Shown in pieces: positions 45,085-54,166 of a stretch of DNA of 64,000 nucleotides (its first letter is position 1; each line of letters opens with the position of its first letter). The translations under genes and the position numbers were made by a program. A model generated the notes under the pieces. It was not told where the DNA came from, did not search any database, and saw only the letters and a program-made list of their open reading frames with translations. The stretch is from an uncultured Chlorobiota bacterium (GTDB lineage Bacteria; Bacteroidota; Ignavibacteria; UBA10030; UBA6906): contig CAADGV010000042.1 of the NCBI GenBank assembly GCA_900696645.1, forward strand, positions 1-64,000, given 5' to 3'.

Positions 45085-46296
45085 GTGAGCAATTTTGCAG
45101 CGAGTTCACTATATTTTTCGAAACCAATCCCGAAGGGAATCGTGATATCCGGTCAACAAACACAGGAATTAATTGAGCCGCGAGAGGTGGACGTGGTGGC
45201 TATTGAACGCGAGCTGGCTACACTCTGGAAAAGCGCCGCCGAAGGGGGCGATGATGCCGGCTCGGCACCGGTGATCCGTGCATGCGCCCTCAACTTCATT
45301 GTGGTAACGGAGGATGAGGGCGAGGTGGAAAACCTTGCGGCCATGGTCGGCGAGGTCACGGTCGAACACCCTGCGCGCATCTTTCTTGTCCGCATCGACC
45401 GGCAAGCCGACAAACCGGGGCTTGATTCCTGGATTTCCGCCCGATGCACGATACCGGTTCCCGGTGGGAAGCAGGTTTGCTGCGAGCAGATCACGCTGAC
45501 TGCCGCTGGCACTGATGTTCACAAAATTCCCAGCATTGTCACATCGTTGTTGGTTGCCGACGTACCCAGCGTGTTACTCTGGAAGCCTGCGGTGGACTCG
45601 AAAGACGCTGTACTGCATTCACTTCTTCGTGTTGTCAACAAGGTTATCATTGATTCCTCGGAGAATCTCACCCCTGATGCAAGTTTGTTTGAGTGGGAAA
45701 AGTTCGTCACCTCGCATGGCCAATACGCGACGTTCAGCGACCTTGCATGGACACATCTCACGGAATGGCGCTCAATCGTTGCGGGCGCATTCAATCCGCA
45801 GCAGATGCGCGCCGAGCTTTCCGCCATTAGCTTAGTGAAGATTGATTATTCATCCACCACCACGCCGCGTCACTCTGGCTTGAGTCAGGCGTTGTTGTTT
45901 GTGAGTTGGCTTGCCCAAAAACTGAATTGGACTCCCGTTTCGCGGCTTCGTGAGAGTAACCCCGGTCAATACTTCGGGAAATTCAGCAACTCAGGACGCG
46001 AGATCGATGTAGTTGTCAGTCCATCAACAGCCGCCAGTGATTCCCGAGGCGGCATGGAAGCTGTAGTTATTCAAACGCGGAGCAACCTGACGCTGAGGTT
46101 CGGAGCAACCGGGCAGGCGGGGTGTGTCCGATTCACGAAACACTCTGCCGCATCATCACCCGATGAAATGCTGACTGTGTTGAGAAAGAGAAGCGAGACA
46201 CTGTTGGTTGCCGAAGAACTCGAAGTAAACTTTCGCGATTCGGGATATGAAGCAGCGTTGCATATGTTCACTCAAAGCTGCACGCCACCGGCATGA
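45085..46296 (+). CDS. opcA: Glucose-6-phosphate dehydrogenase assembly protein OpcA
   Basis: OpcA helps assemble and activate glucose-6-phosphate dehydrogenase in cyanobacteria and actinobacteria. The 403-residue product shows the family layout: IERELATLWK near residue 40, RACALNFIVV, HPARIFLVRID, VPSVLLWKP, DYSSTTTPR and FVSWLAQKLNW. GTG 45085 has GGA upstream; GTG 45142 with GAAGGGA is an alternative. Its partner zwf is not in this window, although pgl overlaps its end by 4 bases (ATGA). It heads a six-gene operon. Confidence 0.9.
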   Translation: MSNFAASSLYFSKPIPKGIVISGQQTQELIEPREVDVVAIERELATLWKSAAEGGDDAGSAPVIRACALNFIVVTEDEGEVENLAAMVGEVTVEHPARIFLVRIDRQADKPGLDSWISARCTIPVPGGKQVCCEQITLTAAGTDVHKIPSIVTSLLVADVPSVLLWKPAVDSKDAVLHSLLRVVNKVIIDSSENLTPDASLFEWEKFVTSHGQYATFSDLAWTHLTEWRSIVAGAFNPQQMRAELSAISLVKIDYSSTTTPRHSGLSQALLFVSWLAQKLNWTPVSRLRESNPGQYFGKFSNSGREIDVVVSPSTAASDSRGGMEAVVIQTRSNLTLRFGATGQAGCVRFTKHSAASSPDEMLTVLRKRSETLLVAEELEVNFRDSGYEAALHMFTQSCTPPA

Positions 46297-47030
46297 CTAC
46301 CCGTGTATTGCGCTTCGAAAGTGCAGAGGAACTTCATCACGCGTCGGCGGGCGCTATCATTCAGTTTCTGAATGAAGCGATTCGCGAATCAGGCAAAGGA
46401 ACATTGATGCTGAGCGGAGGATCGACTCCCGAGGCGGTGTATCGGCAGCTTGCCGCGGAAAACTTCCGGTCACAGCTTGACTGGGCCTCTGTGCATGTGT
46501 TCTGGGGGGATGAGCGATGTGTTCACCCGGCAGAAAAGGAAAGTAATTTTCGGATGGCGTACGAGGCGTTGTTGCAGCACGTTCCCATTCCCGGTCGAAA
46601 TATTCATCGCATTCAGGGTGAACTCTCACCAAAGATTGCCGCAGAAACATACGAGCAGCACATGAGAGAATTCTTTTCTCTAAAGAATGATGGGGTCCCG
46701 CGGTTCGATGTTACGTTGTTGGGATTGGGAGAGGACGGACACACGGCGTCATTGTTTCCTAAAACGACGATCTTGAACGAAACATCACGGCTCGTCGCGG
46801 ACGTATTTGTTCCAAAGCTTGATGCTCATCGCATCAGCGTGACCTATCCCGTGATCAACAACTCCGCAACGCTGATGTTCATTGTTACGGGCGCGGGCAA
46901 GGCAACAGTACTGCGTGATGTACGGGAAGGAGATGCGGACCGCTATCCGGCAGGGAAAATTCAACCGCGAAATGGAAATCTGTTTTGGTATATTGACAGG
47001 GATGCCGGATCGAAACTTCGCAGTCTGTAG
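46293..47030 (+). CDS. pgl: 6-phosphogluconolactonase
   Basis: Pgl hydrolyses 6-phosphogluconolactone, the second step of the oxidative pentose-phosphate pathway. The 245-residue product has the DevB/SOL signatures: LMLSGGSTPEAVYRQLA, HVFWGDERCV, ESNFRMAYEALL and LLGLGEDGHTASLFP. Full length, cytoplasmic. It overlaps opcA by 4 bases, and glk follows after 42 bases. Confidence 0.95.
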   Translation: MTTRVLRFESAEELHHASAGAIIQFLNEAIRESGKGTLMLSGGSTPEAVYRQLAAENFRSQLDWASVHVFWGDERCVHPAEKESNFRMAYEALLQHVPIPGRNIHRIQGELSPKIAAETYEQHMREFFSLKNDGVPRFDVTLLGLGEDGHTASLFPKTTILNETSRLVADVFVPKLDAHRISVTYPVINNSATLMFIVTGAGKATVLRDVREGDADRYPAGKIQPRNGNLFWYIDRDAGSKLRSL

Positions 47031-47072
47031 GTGTTGCAATCGAATGTCACACACACATCGAAAGAGAAAACC

Positions 47073-48053
47073 ATGATTCTGACCGGTGATATAGGGGGAA
47101 CGAAAACCAATCTCGCATGTTTCTCTGTCGAAAACGGCAAACTGAACCGCGGGCCCGTCAAGAGCTACGCGAGCAAACAATACTCTTCGCTGACGTTGAT
47201 CCTTAAAAGTTTCCAGCAAGAGATGTCGGCCGAGATTGATATGGCGGCGTTCGGAATCGCAGGGCCTGTCGTCAACGGCCGGTGCAACGCAACCAATCTT
47301 CCGTGGGTTGTGGATGCAAAAGACATTGCTTCGGCCTTCGGGTTGAAGCGGGCCGAATTGATCAACGATCTTGAAGCAACGGCATACGGCACGCTTCGTT
47401 TGCAGGAAAGCGACAAGCTGATGCTGAACGCGGGAATGCAACAACCGCGCGGAGCAATTGCCGTGATCGCGGCTGGAACAGGTTTGGGCGAAGGCGGACT
47501 TGTCTGGACGGGCTCACGCTATCAGGCGCTTCCCTCGGAAGGCGGGCATACGGACTTTGCTCCGCGCAACGAGATGGAGATAGAGCTTCTTCGATTCCTT
47601 CTCAAAAAGTACAAACGTGTTAGCTACGAGCGTGTGATTTCGGGAATGGGCATCGAGAATCTCTACCGCTTCTTCCAAACACAAGTTGGCTATACCGAAC
47701 CGGCGTGGCTTGCAAATGACATTGCTTCCGGCGATTCTGCGGCGGCGATTTCTTCGGCAGGAATTGCCGGGAAGGATGAAGCTTGCGCGAAAGCAATGGA
47801 CTTATTCGTCTCACTCTACGCCGCCGAGGCAGCAAACCTCGGGCTCAAACTTCTCTCGACCGGAGGATTGTTCATCGGAGGCGGCATCGCCCCCAAGATA
47901 CTGCCGTTGCTTCAGCAATCGACCTTCATTGATTCGTTCACATCGAAGGGACGTTTGTCCGGCGTTCTGAAGAATATGCCTGTTCACGTTATACTGAACG
48001 ATACAATCGCCCTCTACGGCGCCGCACACTATGCATTGACAATGAATGAGTAA
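47073..48053 (+). CDS. glk: Glucokinase (Glk family)
   Basis: The 326-residue product starts at ATG 47073 (AAAGAG upstream). It has the phosphate loop TGDIGGTKTNLA, GIAGPV, NDLEATAYG, AAGTGLGEGG and the glucose contact EGGHTDFAP, typical of the bacterial Glk family (PF02685) rather than ROK. It phosphorylates glucose to glucose-6-phosphate, feeding opcA/pgl. It overlaps moaD by 8 bases. Confidence 0.93.
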   Translation: MILTGDIGGTKTNLACFSVENGKLNRGPVKSYASKQYSSLTLILKSFQQEMSAEIDMAAFGIAGPVVNGRCNATNLPWVVDAKDIASAFGLKRAELINDLEATAYGTLRLQESDKLMLNAGMQQPRGAIAVIAAGTGLGEGGLVWTGSRYQALPSEGGHTDFAPRNEMEIELLRFLLKKYKRVSYERVISGMGIENLYRFFQTQVGYTEPAWLANDIASGDSAAAISSAGIAGKDEACAKAMDLFVSLYAAEAANLGLKLLSTGGLFIGGGIAPKILPLLQQSTFIDSFTSKGRLSGVLKNMPVHVILNDTIALYGAAHYALTMNE

Positions 48054-48306
48054 TCGGATGGTACGAGTCACAGTAAAGATGTTCGGTCCGCTGAAGGATA
48101 TTGTTCAGAAGGATGAAATGCTGCTCGACGTGCCGCCGCCGCATACGGGAGATGCCGCGTTTGATCTCCTTGCGGGGCAGTTGCCTGCGTTGCAACAGTG
48201 GCGCAAAAGCGTTCGACTTGCGGTCAATCTCGAATACGTATCATTCGAGCACGTTGTGAAAGAGAATGATGAAATCAGCTTCATTCCACCTGTAAGCGGA
48301 GGATGA
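48046..48306 (+). CDS. moaD: Molybdopterin synthase small subunit MoaD
   Basis: The 86-residue ubiquitin-like protein ends in PPVSGG, the Gly-Gly tail that is adenylated and thiocarboxylated to carry sulfur to molybdopterin. It has FGPLKDI near the start and VAVNLEYV-like strands (LAVNLEYVSFEHVV). ATG 48046 overlaps glk; ATG 48058 would shorten it by four residues. moaE follows immediately. Confidence 0.93.
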   Translation: MSNRMVRVTVKMFGPLKDIVQKDEMLLDVPPPHTGDAAFDLLAGQLPALQQWRKSVRLAVNLEYVSFEHVVKENDEISFIPPVSGG

Positions 48307-48747
48307 ATGGTTTCTGTTACGTCAAATCCCATTGATGTTTCTGCAATTCTTGCTGCTATTCAATCTCCTCAGGCTGGCGGTATCGATTGCTTCATCGGCA
48401 CGGTGCGCAATCATGCCCACGGCAAACGGGTGAAGGGACTGGAATACACGGCGTATGTGCCGATGGCGGAGAAGATGATGGCGGAGATTGAACGAGAGCT
48501 CAGAAACACATGGACTCTTCACAATGTTACGCTTGTGCATCGCATCGGCAGTCTGCATGTCGGAGATGTCGCTGTTATCACGGCAGTTTCCGCCTCTCAC
48601 CGCGCTGAAGCATTTGAAGCCTGCCGCTATGCAATTGACCGCATCAAGGAGATTGTGCCGATCTGGAAAAAGGAAATCTATGAAGAGGGACAAACGTGGG
48701 TAGTCGGCCAGCATGACGTCGATTATATGGGGGGAGGAAAAGAGTGA
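48307..48747 (+). CDS. moaE: Molybdopterin synthase catalytic subunit MoaE
   Basis: The 146-residue product matches MoaE: GGIDCFIGTVRNHAHGKRVK, LEYTAYVPMAEKMM, HRIGSLHVGDVAVI and the Lys-rich end PIWKKEIYEEG with the active lysine. It forms the heterotetramer with MoaD and converts cyclic pyranopterin to molybdopterin. The start directly follows the moaD stop, and the end overlaps moaA by 4 bases (GTGA). Confidence 0.95.
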   Translation: MVSVTSNPIDVSAILAAIQSPQAGGIDCFIGTVRNHAHGKRVKGLEYTAYVPMAEKMMAEIERELRNTWTLHNVTLVHRIGSLHVGDVAVITAVSASHRAEAFEACRYAIDRIKEIVPIWKKEIYEEGQTWVVGQHDVDYMGGGKE

Positions 48748-49736
48748 GCCGCCGTCTTGTTGACACCCTCGGCCGCGTTGTCACGAATCTCCGCATCTCC
48801 GTTACAGATAGATGCAATTTCCGCTGTTCGTATTGCATGCCCGAAGAGGGGATGGAGTGGCTGAAGCGGAACCAACTTCTGACCTACGAAGAAATAACGC
48901 GTCTCGCCCGCATCTTCGCCTCCCTCAGCATTTACAAAATCCGCCTCACGGGCGGCGAGCCGTTGATGCGTAAAGAGTTGTGGCAGCTTGTTGCGATGCT
49001 GAAAAAGATCGACGGCATTCGCGACATTGCGCTGACAACCAACGGATATTTCCTTGCAGAACAGGCGCAGCGCCTTGCAGACTCAGGCCTTGATCGTATC
49101 AACATAAGCCTCGATTCACTTGATCCTTTGCTGTTTGCCGATCTCACTCGACGTGATTATTTTAGAAGAACATGGGAAGGAATTGAAGCAGCCGAAAAGG
49201 CCGGCATCCATCCCATAAAACTCAACGTCGTGTTGGTTCGAGGCGTGAACGACGGCGAGATTCTGAACTTTGCCGAACTTGCACGAAAACGCCCGTATGT
49301 TATCCGTTTTATCGAATTCATGCCGATCGGCAAGGACGATGGCTGGGTATTGGACAAAGTTGTATCAACACGTGAAATTCTTCAAACAATCAACTCATAT
49401 CGCCCTCTCGTTCCTCTTCCTCACGTCAATGGAAAGGCTCCGGCGGACAGATACATGTTCGCAGATGGCAAAGGAGAAATCGGATTCATCAGTTCGGTCA
49501 GTCAGCCGTTTTGCGGCGATTGCGACCGTGTTCGCGTAACGAGCGACGGGAAATTCCGTACGTGCCTCTTCTCTCTTACGGAAACCGATTTGCGGGCGAT
49601 GCTTCGCGGAGGAACAAGCGATGAGGAGATCGCCGAAGCGTTGGTGAATGCCGTCTCGAAAAAGGAGGAAGGACATCTTATCAACCGTCCGGAATTCATC
49701 CGCCCCGAACGAACGATGAGTCAGATCGGGGGATAA
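48744..49736 (+). CDS. moaA: GTP 3',8-cyclase MoaA
   Basis: A radical-SAM enzyme that starts molybdenum cofactor synthesis from GTP. The 330-residue product from GTG 48744 has the SAM cluster CNFRCSYC and LTGGEPLMRKEL. A second Fe-S site lies near the C-terminus (CGDCDRVRVTSDGKFRTC), and it ends in the activating Gly-Gly (SQIGG). It closes the six-gene run opcA-pgl-glk-moaD-moaE-moaA. MoaC, MogA and MoeA are not in the window. Confidence 0.97.
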   Translation: MSRRLVDTLGRVVTNLRISVTDRCNFRCSYCMPEEGMEWLKRNQLLTYEEITRLARIFASLSIYKIRLTGGEPLMRKELWQLVAMLKKIDGIRDIALTTNGYFLAEQAQRLADSGLDRINISLDSLDPLLFADLTRRDYFRRTWEGIEAAEKAGIHPIKLNVVLVRGVNDGEILNFAELARKRPYVIRFIEFMPIGKDDGWVLDKVVSTREILQTINSYRPLVPLPHVNGKAPADRYMFADGKGEIGFISSVSQPFCGDCDRVRVTSDGKFRTCLFSLTETDLRAMLRGGTSDEEIAEALVNAVSKKEEGHLINRPEFIRPERTMSQIGG

Positions 49737-49813
49737 ATCAGAAATCAAAAGCCAGGGTTGCTTCTGCAAAGAAGGAATAGTGTCATAACAATGAACGCAG
49801 CAAAGGGTCACGT

Positions 49814-50075
49814 ATGGAATCTGCAAGCGTAAAGGAGGAAGCGAAACGCCTTATTGACAACCTTTCCGAGAACACAACCTGGGATGATCTGATGTATGAA
49901 ATCTATGTTCGACAGACTGTTGAAGCCGGCCCTCGCCGACAGCCTTGCAGGCCGAACCTCCCGGGTTGAAGAAGTCCGTGCCAAATTCAAACTCCCGCAA
50001 TGACGATTCATTGGACTGCCACCGCGGAGAGCCACCTTCAGGGGATTCACGACTACCAGATTCGCTAACTCATCG
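49814..50075 (+). pseudogene. Fossil type II toxin-antitoxin locus (ParE/RelE-like)
   Basis: A remnant of a two-gene locus: an antitoxin-like part (KEEAKRLIDNLSENTTWDD) followed by the start of a ParE/RelE-type toxin part (IHWTATAESHL). The locus is broken, with about two breaks. It still reads clearly, so it is probably a recent loss. It lies between moaA and the nitroreductase gene. Confidence 0.65.
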
Positions 50076-50088
50076 AAGAAATAGCGAC

Positions 50089-50769
50089 ATGCAGCGGTTC
50101 AATGTTATCCCTCTCGATTTTCAGAACCTGCCGGAAGAAGAGCAACTCCTCCGTGCAAAAGAGTTTCTCGATCTTTGCCGGCGCCGTAGATCCGTGCGGG
50201 AGTTTTCAGACACGGCTGTCTCCCGCGAACTGATTGAGACCATTATTGCTACTGCGGGCACGGCTCCTTCCGGCGCCAACAAGCAGCCGTGGAAGTTTGT
50301 GTTGGTGGACGATCCGAAACTCAAACGCGAGATTCGCATTGCGGCGGAGAAGGAAGAAAAAGAAAGCTACGAACACCGGATGCCGCAGGATTGGCTCGAC
50401 GACCTTGAACCGCTCGGCACGGATTGGCACAAGGAGTTTCTTGAAGCGGCTCCGTATCTGATTGTCGTTTTCCGGGAGAAATACCGTCTTGAAGACGGCA
50501 AGCAGAAGAAGAACTATTACGTTGATGAGTCTGTCGGAATTGCGTGCGGGTTTCTGTTGGCGGCTATTCACAACGCCGGATTAGCCTCGCTTACGCACAC
50601 ACCAAGCCCGATGAATTTTCTGCGCGACATTTTGCAGCGGCCTGCAAATGAAGTTCCCTATCTCCTCATCCCGGTTGGCTATCCGAAGCAGGGAACATTG
50701 GTGCCGGATATTCAGAGAAAAACACTTGATGAGATTCTCATAAGAAAGATTCTCAACACCCCGGGCTGA
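50089..50769 (+). CDS. Iodotyrosine deiodinase-like nitroreductase
   Basis: The 226-residue FMN protein starts at ATG 50089. It has the nitroreductase N-terminus RRRSVREFS and GTAPSGANKQPWKFVLV. The middle resembles animal and bacterial iodotyrosine deiodinase: Glu90, Tyr94 (SYEHRMPQDW) and Lys115 (TDWHKEFL) lie at the same spacing as the E-Y-K triad that grips the halotyrosine zwitterion. SIACG-like GIACGFLLAAIHNAG and VGYPKQGTLVPD also fit. Reductive dehalogenation is plausible, while the native substrate is unknown. It lies just after the toxin-antitoxin fossil. Confidence 0.85.
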   Translation: MQRFNVIPLDFQNLPEEEQLLRAKEFLDLCRRRRSVREFSDTAVSRELIETIIATAGTAPSGANKQPWKFVLVDDPKLKREIRIAAEKEEKESYEHRMPQDWLDDLEPLGTDWHKEFLEAAPYLIVVFREKYRLEDGKQKKNYYVDESVGIACGFLLAAIHNAGLASLTHTPSPMNFLRDILQRPANEVPYLLIPVGYPKQGTLVPDIQRKTLDEILIRKILNTPG

Positions 50770-50836
50770 GTGTTTCGAAAGAGCGTCGGCTAACAGATTA
50801 TCAAAGTTTGTCGAAGGAGGCTGACATCTAAGTTTT

Positions 50837-50852
50837 AGCCTTTATTAAGGCT
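50837..50852. repeat. Inverted repeat between convergent genes
   Basis: AGCCTT (50837-50842) and AAGGCT (50847-50852) form a 6-bp stem with a 4-base loop, between the converging nitroreductase and DUF4340 genes. No T-run follows on either strand in the right place, so it is at best a weak terminator. Confidence 0.3.
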
Positions 50853-50870
50853 CACATCGGGCCGGATTGT

Positions 50871-51776
50871 TCACTTGGATGACACAAAATCACTCTTCCT
50901 TTTCAACAGCTGTCCCGCCTTCCACTCCGATACCGAAAACCAATACGGTGCAGCGGAAGTCTGTACGTCGTACTTGTTGTCGGGTCGCTTGTAGAAGCGA
51001 AGCTGTGTGCCATTCACCTCAATCATACCCGCAAGATCCTTCGCTGTTGTTTGCGGCGTTGAAATGAACTCGTCGGTTTGGAAGTTGGAAAGATAGTTCA
51101 GAAAGTTTGTTACAGCTGAACCGACGGAATCTTTGCCGATTGCCCAGTTCACGGTGTCTTTTCTCACAAGAGCAAATGTCGTATCAGCCGGGCCGCGCTT
51201 CGCAGGATAAAGGAACTTCACTTCGTTGATCGTGTTCTGATCGGCTTTGAAAATCGTCTTGTCGCGCCAGTTGTCGGTTTCCCTGATGAATATCGGGCCG
51301 AGTGTGCCGCTTACCGTGTACACTTCGTTCGAGCCTTCCTTGCGGGCGTAGGTTTCCGTCCAGTTGCTGGACGGCTTTCCGATTCTCAGCGAGGCAACGG
51401 CATTGTTGTTCGCGAAGATTTTCACAAGAGTGCCCGCAGAATCCACAGCATACAGACTTTGCTTTTCGGGATTTGTTGAGATGAGGCCGGTGACACTCAG
51501 CTCTTTCCCTTTTCCGACTGCTGCGGTCACGGCGGTTTCATCGGCGGGATAGGTGGAGGGCGAAGTCAACATCCATTTGCCCGCCTGTTTTTCAAGCACG
51601 ATGGTGTTGCCGTTGGCGAAAATCTCCAGCTTGTCAACAGAGGCCGAGTCGTATTTTACCAGCGGGTCGCCGACAGACGACGCCCGGCTTTGCTCGCCTT
51701 CCTGTTGAAGAACGAGATACGTACCGATTGCAAGCAGAACCAGAATGCCAAGCAAAATTGTTGAGTTACGTTTCAT
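50871..51776 (-). CDS. DUF4340 domain protein of the gld operon
   Basis: The 301-residue product has an N-terminal membrane anchor (STILLGILVLLAIGTYLVLQ) and then repeated DUF4340 units (KYDSASVDKLEIF and ADQNTINEVKFLY). Each is followed by GNTIVLEKQAGKWMLTSP-type strands. DUF4340 proteins typically accompany GldG-like ABC transporter partners. It ends the gldA-gldF-gldG-DUF4340 run, 21 bases after gldG. Exact role unknown. Confidence 0.88.
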   Translation of the reverse strand: MKRNSTILLGILVLLAIGTYLVLQQEGEQSRASSVGDPLVKYDSASVDKLEIFANGNTIVLEKQAGKWMLTSPSTYPADETAVTAAVGKGKELSVTGLISTNPEKQSLYAVDSAGTLVKIFANNNAVASLRIGKPSSNWTETYARKEGSNEVYTVSGTLGPIFIRETDNWRDKTIFKADQNTINEVKFLYPAKRGPADTTFALVRKDTVNWAIGKDSVGSAVTNFLNYLSNFQTDEFISTPQTTAKDLAGMIEVNGTQLRFYKRPDNKYDVQTSAAPYWFSVSEWKAGQLLKRKSDFVSSK

Positions 51777-51797
51777 GTTCCTTTCCCGCTTCGGAGT

Positions 51798-53384
51798 TCA
51801 GAATGTTGATGTTTCCAATGCCTTCTTCTTTGCTTTCCTCATCTGCCACCGCAACAAGCCGTAGCCCAGAACAAGAAGCGGCGGAAGAATCATGTTACCG
51901 AATTTGTACATCTTCTTCGAGCCGTCCGAGACTTGTTCAAGCGGCGGCAGGGAAACATCCTTTGAACGGATTGTGATAAGCCCGGCATCATCAACGAGAT
52001 AGTCGATCATATTGGCAAAGAAATTCAGATTATCGCGCCCGCCGAGAAACTGATCCTTCGCAAAATCACCATCACCAACAAGAATGATGCGCGTGTCGGA
52101 ACTCCGGTCAAGTTTGTTCCCCGGTTGCGGAATCACCTCGTCGCTTGTGTCGTGCGGGATCGGTTTGCCGGAATAGAAACTTGTGAATTGTCCGCTCACA
52201 ACGGCGGCAAGGGGAATGCCGGACTCGGTGAACATATCCTGCGTGTATCGCGCCATCGGATCGAAGTAGAAGACTTGAGTCTGCCGTCCGCTTTGCTTCG
52301 AGGAACGGATCAGAATTTCCCCCTTCAATCCCCGTGAGGCAAGATTGGTAGTGTCGATTGAACTAACGAAGAACAACACAATGCTCTGCAGATTCTTGAC
52401 GATCGTATTGTCTTTGCTCACGTCGCTTGCGATGGGGATGTAGGGAAACTGTACCTGACTTTGAATCGAGAACCCGCCTTGCTGTTGCACGATATTGATG
52501 GGGGCACATTGTACATCACGCACAAGATCGGGATTGATGCGCAACCCGTAATGCTCCAGCATATCTTCCAATTTCAAGTCAAGCGTCCGGCCGAATTGCT
52601 GCTGGAGATTTGCGTCCACTTTGTTCAGGAGGAAGGCAACCTTTCCCCCGCGCATGATGTACTGATCAATCTGATATTTCGTCTGTTCCGAAAACGCATT
52701 CTGCGGAGCCATCACAATCAGCGCTGCCACATCGTGGCCGACCGGCCCTTTACCGACATCCGCAGTTTCGACGGTGTATTGGCGGGAGAGCAGTTGCTGT
52801 GCGCGCGATAATTCCTGCAACGACGGTTCGCCTTGTCCCGTCAGAAAGGCGATCTTCTTCTGTGATTTCGATGTGAGTCGTTTGATCGTGCTGCTCAAGT
52901 CGTACTCAAGTGTCGAAGTGTTCTGGATAACCGGAATGACTTCTTTCTTATCCTCAAACAGCAACACCATTCCCATGTATCCGCGCTTCACTTCCAGCTT
53001 GTCGTCATTGATCACCTGGACTTGTACAGGCTGAATGCCCTGCTGTTGGGCTTCTTGTTCCCCTTTTTCGCCCGAGGGATCAATAAACTCGAACTGCAGA
53101 TTGCCCTGCGAGTATGCTTTATATTCATTCAATTGATCGAGAACCGTCCGTCGAACGTTGTTGTATGGCGGCGGCAGGTCCTCTGTGAAGTACGCCTTCA
53201 CCGTCAGCCTGTCGTCGAGTGATTTGACGAGGTTCTTACTTGCGTCGGAGAGTGTGTAGAGGTTGTTCTTCGTGAAATCCAATCTTCCGAACATTCTGAT
53301 TGAAATAACGTTCACCAGAATGAGAATGACGGCAACGATGCCGACCCTCATCAACGTTTGCGATTTGAGACTCTTGTTTGACAT
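51798..53384 (-). CDS. gldG: GldG-like ABC transporter auxiliary protein
   Basis: The product of about 528 residues starts at ATG 53384, with AGGA 5 bases upstream (ATG 53390 is the alternative). It has an N-terminal helix (VGIVAVILILVNVISIRMF) followed by DFTKNNLYTLSDASKNLVKSL. This is the GldG/ABC-type uncharacterised transport signature. A large extracytoplasmic domain and a C-terminal helix (MILPPLLVLGYGLLRWQMRK) follow. With GldA and GldF it forms a transporter needed for gliding in Flavobacteria; here the substrate and the relation to motility are unknown. Confidence 0.9.
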   Translation of the reverse strand: MSNKSLKSQTLMRVGIVAVILILVNVISIRMFGRLDFTKNNLYTLSDASKNLVKSLDDRLTVKAYFTEDLPPPYNNVRRTVLDQLNEYKAYSQGNLQFEFIDPSGEKGEQEAQQQGIQPVQVQVINDDKLEVKRGYMGMVLLFEDKKEVIPVIQNTSTLEYDLSSTIKRLTSKSQKKIAFLTGQGEPSLQELSRAQQLLSRQYTVETADVGKGPVGHDVAALIVMAPQNAFSEQTKYQIDQYIMRGGKVAFLLNKVDANLQQQFGRTLDLKLEDMLEHYGLRINPDLVRDVQCAPINIVQQQGGFSIQSQVQFPYIPIASDVSKDNTIVKNLQSIVLFFVSSIDTTNLASRGLKGEILIRSSKQSGRQTQVFYFDPMARYTQDMFTESGIPLAAVVSGQFTSFYSGKPIPHDTSDEVIPQPGNKLDRSSDTRIILVGDGDFAKDQFLGGRDNLNFFANMIDYLVDDAGLITIRSKDVSLPPLEQVSDGSKKMYKFGNMILPPLLVLGYGLLRWQMRKAKKKALETSTF

Positions 53385-53391
53385 GACCATC

Positions 53392-54114
53392 CTACCACTT
53401 TCTTCGTTCGAGGGAAACTGTTGACATCATCAGCAAGAAACCGAGCATGGAGATGAAGTAAATGATGTTGCGCGAATCGATGACGCCGCGGGCAATGCCG
53501 GAATAATGAAAATCCACGCCGAGAAACTCGAGCGTCGATGCGAGAAATGAGGGAAGGTATGGAAGCACTTTATCGACCATAAACACCGCAAAAGCGAAGA
53601 TGAATCCCATGATAAATGCAACGATTTGATTGTCCGTCAGGCTGGACGCGAGAAGTCCGAGCGCAATGAATACACCACCCATCAGCATCAATCCGATGTA
53701 GCCCGTTACCACCTGCCCGAAATCAATCGAGCCGAGAATCGCCATCGTGATGACGTAGAGGAACGTCGGAAGCAAGGCCGCACCGAGTACGACCCACGCC
53801 GCAAGGAATTTGCCGAGGATAATTTCAACGTCTTTGATCGGTTTTGTTGTCAGCAACTCGATTGTGCCGGATTTCCGTTCCTCTGCCAGCAGGCGCATTG
53901 TGATGGCCGGAGCAATTACAAGAAAGAGAATCTTGACAAGCGGCGAATCGAAGATGATGTATAATGAAGCGACGTTGTTCAGAAACAGATTGGTCGAAAA
54001 AAACCAGCCGAGGATTGCAAGAAAGACAACGATAACAACGTACGCCACCGGCGAATTGAAATACGATTTTACCTCGCGCTTGAATATGGGAAGAATGTTG
54101 GGATAGGAGTTCAT
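53392..54114 (-). CDS. gldF: GldF-like ABC-2 permease
   Basis: The 240-residue inner-membrane permease has six hydrophobic helices. It opens IFKREVKSYFNSPVAYVVIV and has the ABC-2 coupling region MRLLAEERKSGTIELLTTKPI. It pairs with GldA (ATPase) and GldG. It lies 7 bases before gldG, whereas 52 bases and the four-helix-bundle gene separate it from gldA. Confidence 0.93.
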   Translation of the reverse strand: MNSYPNILPIFKREVKSYFNSPVAYVVIVVFLAILGWFFSTNLFLNNVASLYIIFDSPLVKILFLVIAPAITMRLLAEERKSGTIELLTTKPIKDVEIILGKFLAAWVVLGAALLPTFLYVITMAILGSIDFGQVVTGYIGLMLMGGVFIALGLLASSLTDNQIVAFIMGFIFAFAVFMVDKVLPYLPSFLASTLEFLGVDFHYSGIARGVIDSRNIIYFISMLGFLLMMSTVSLERRKW

Positions 54115-54166
54115 GATGCTATGTAGTGAAATAACCTTGTTGTAATGAGTGTTTAGTTGTCAGAGT

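Noticed and set aside
50837-50852. Hairpin between converging genes as a terminator
   Set aside because: No T-run on the correct side for either strand; recorded only as an inverted repeat.
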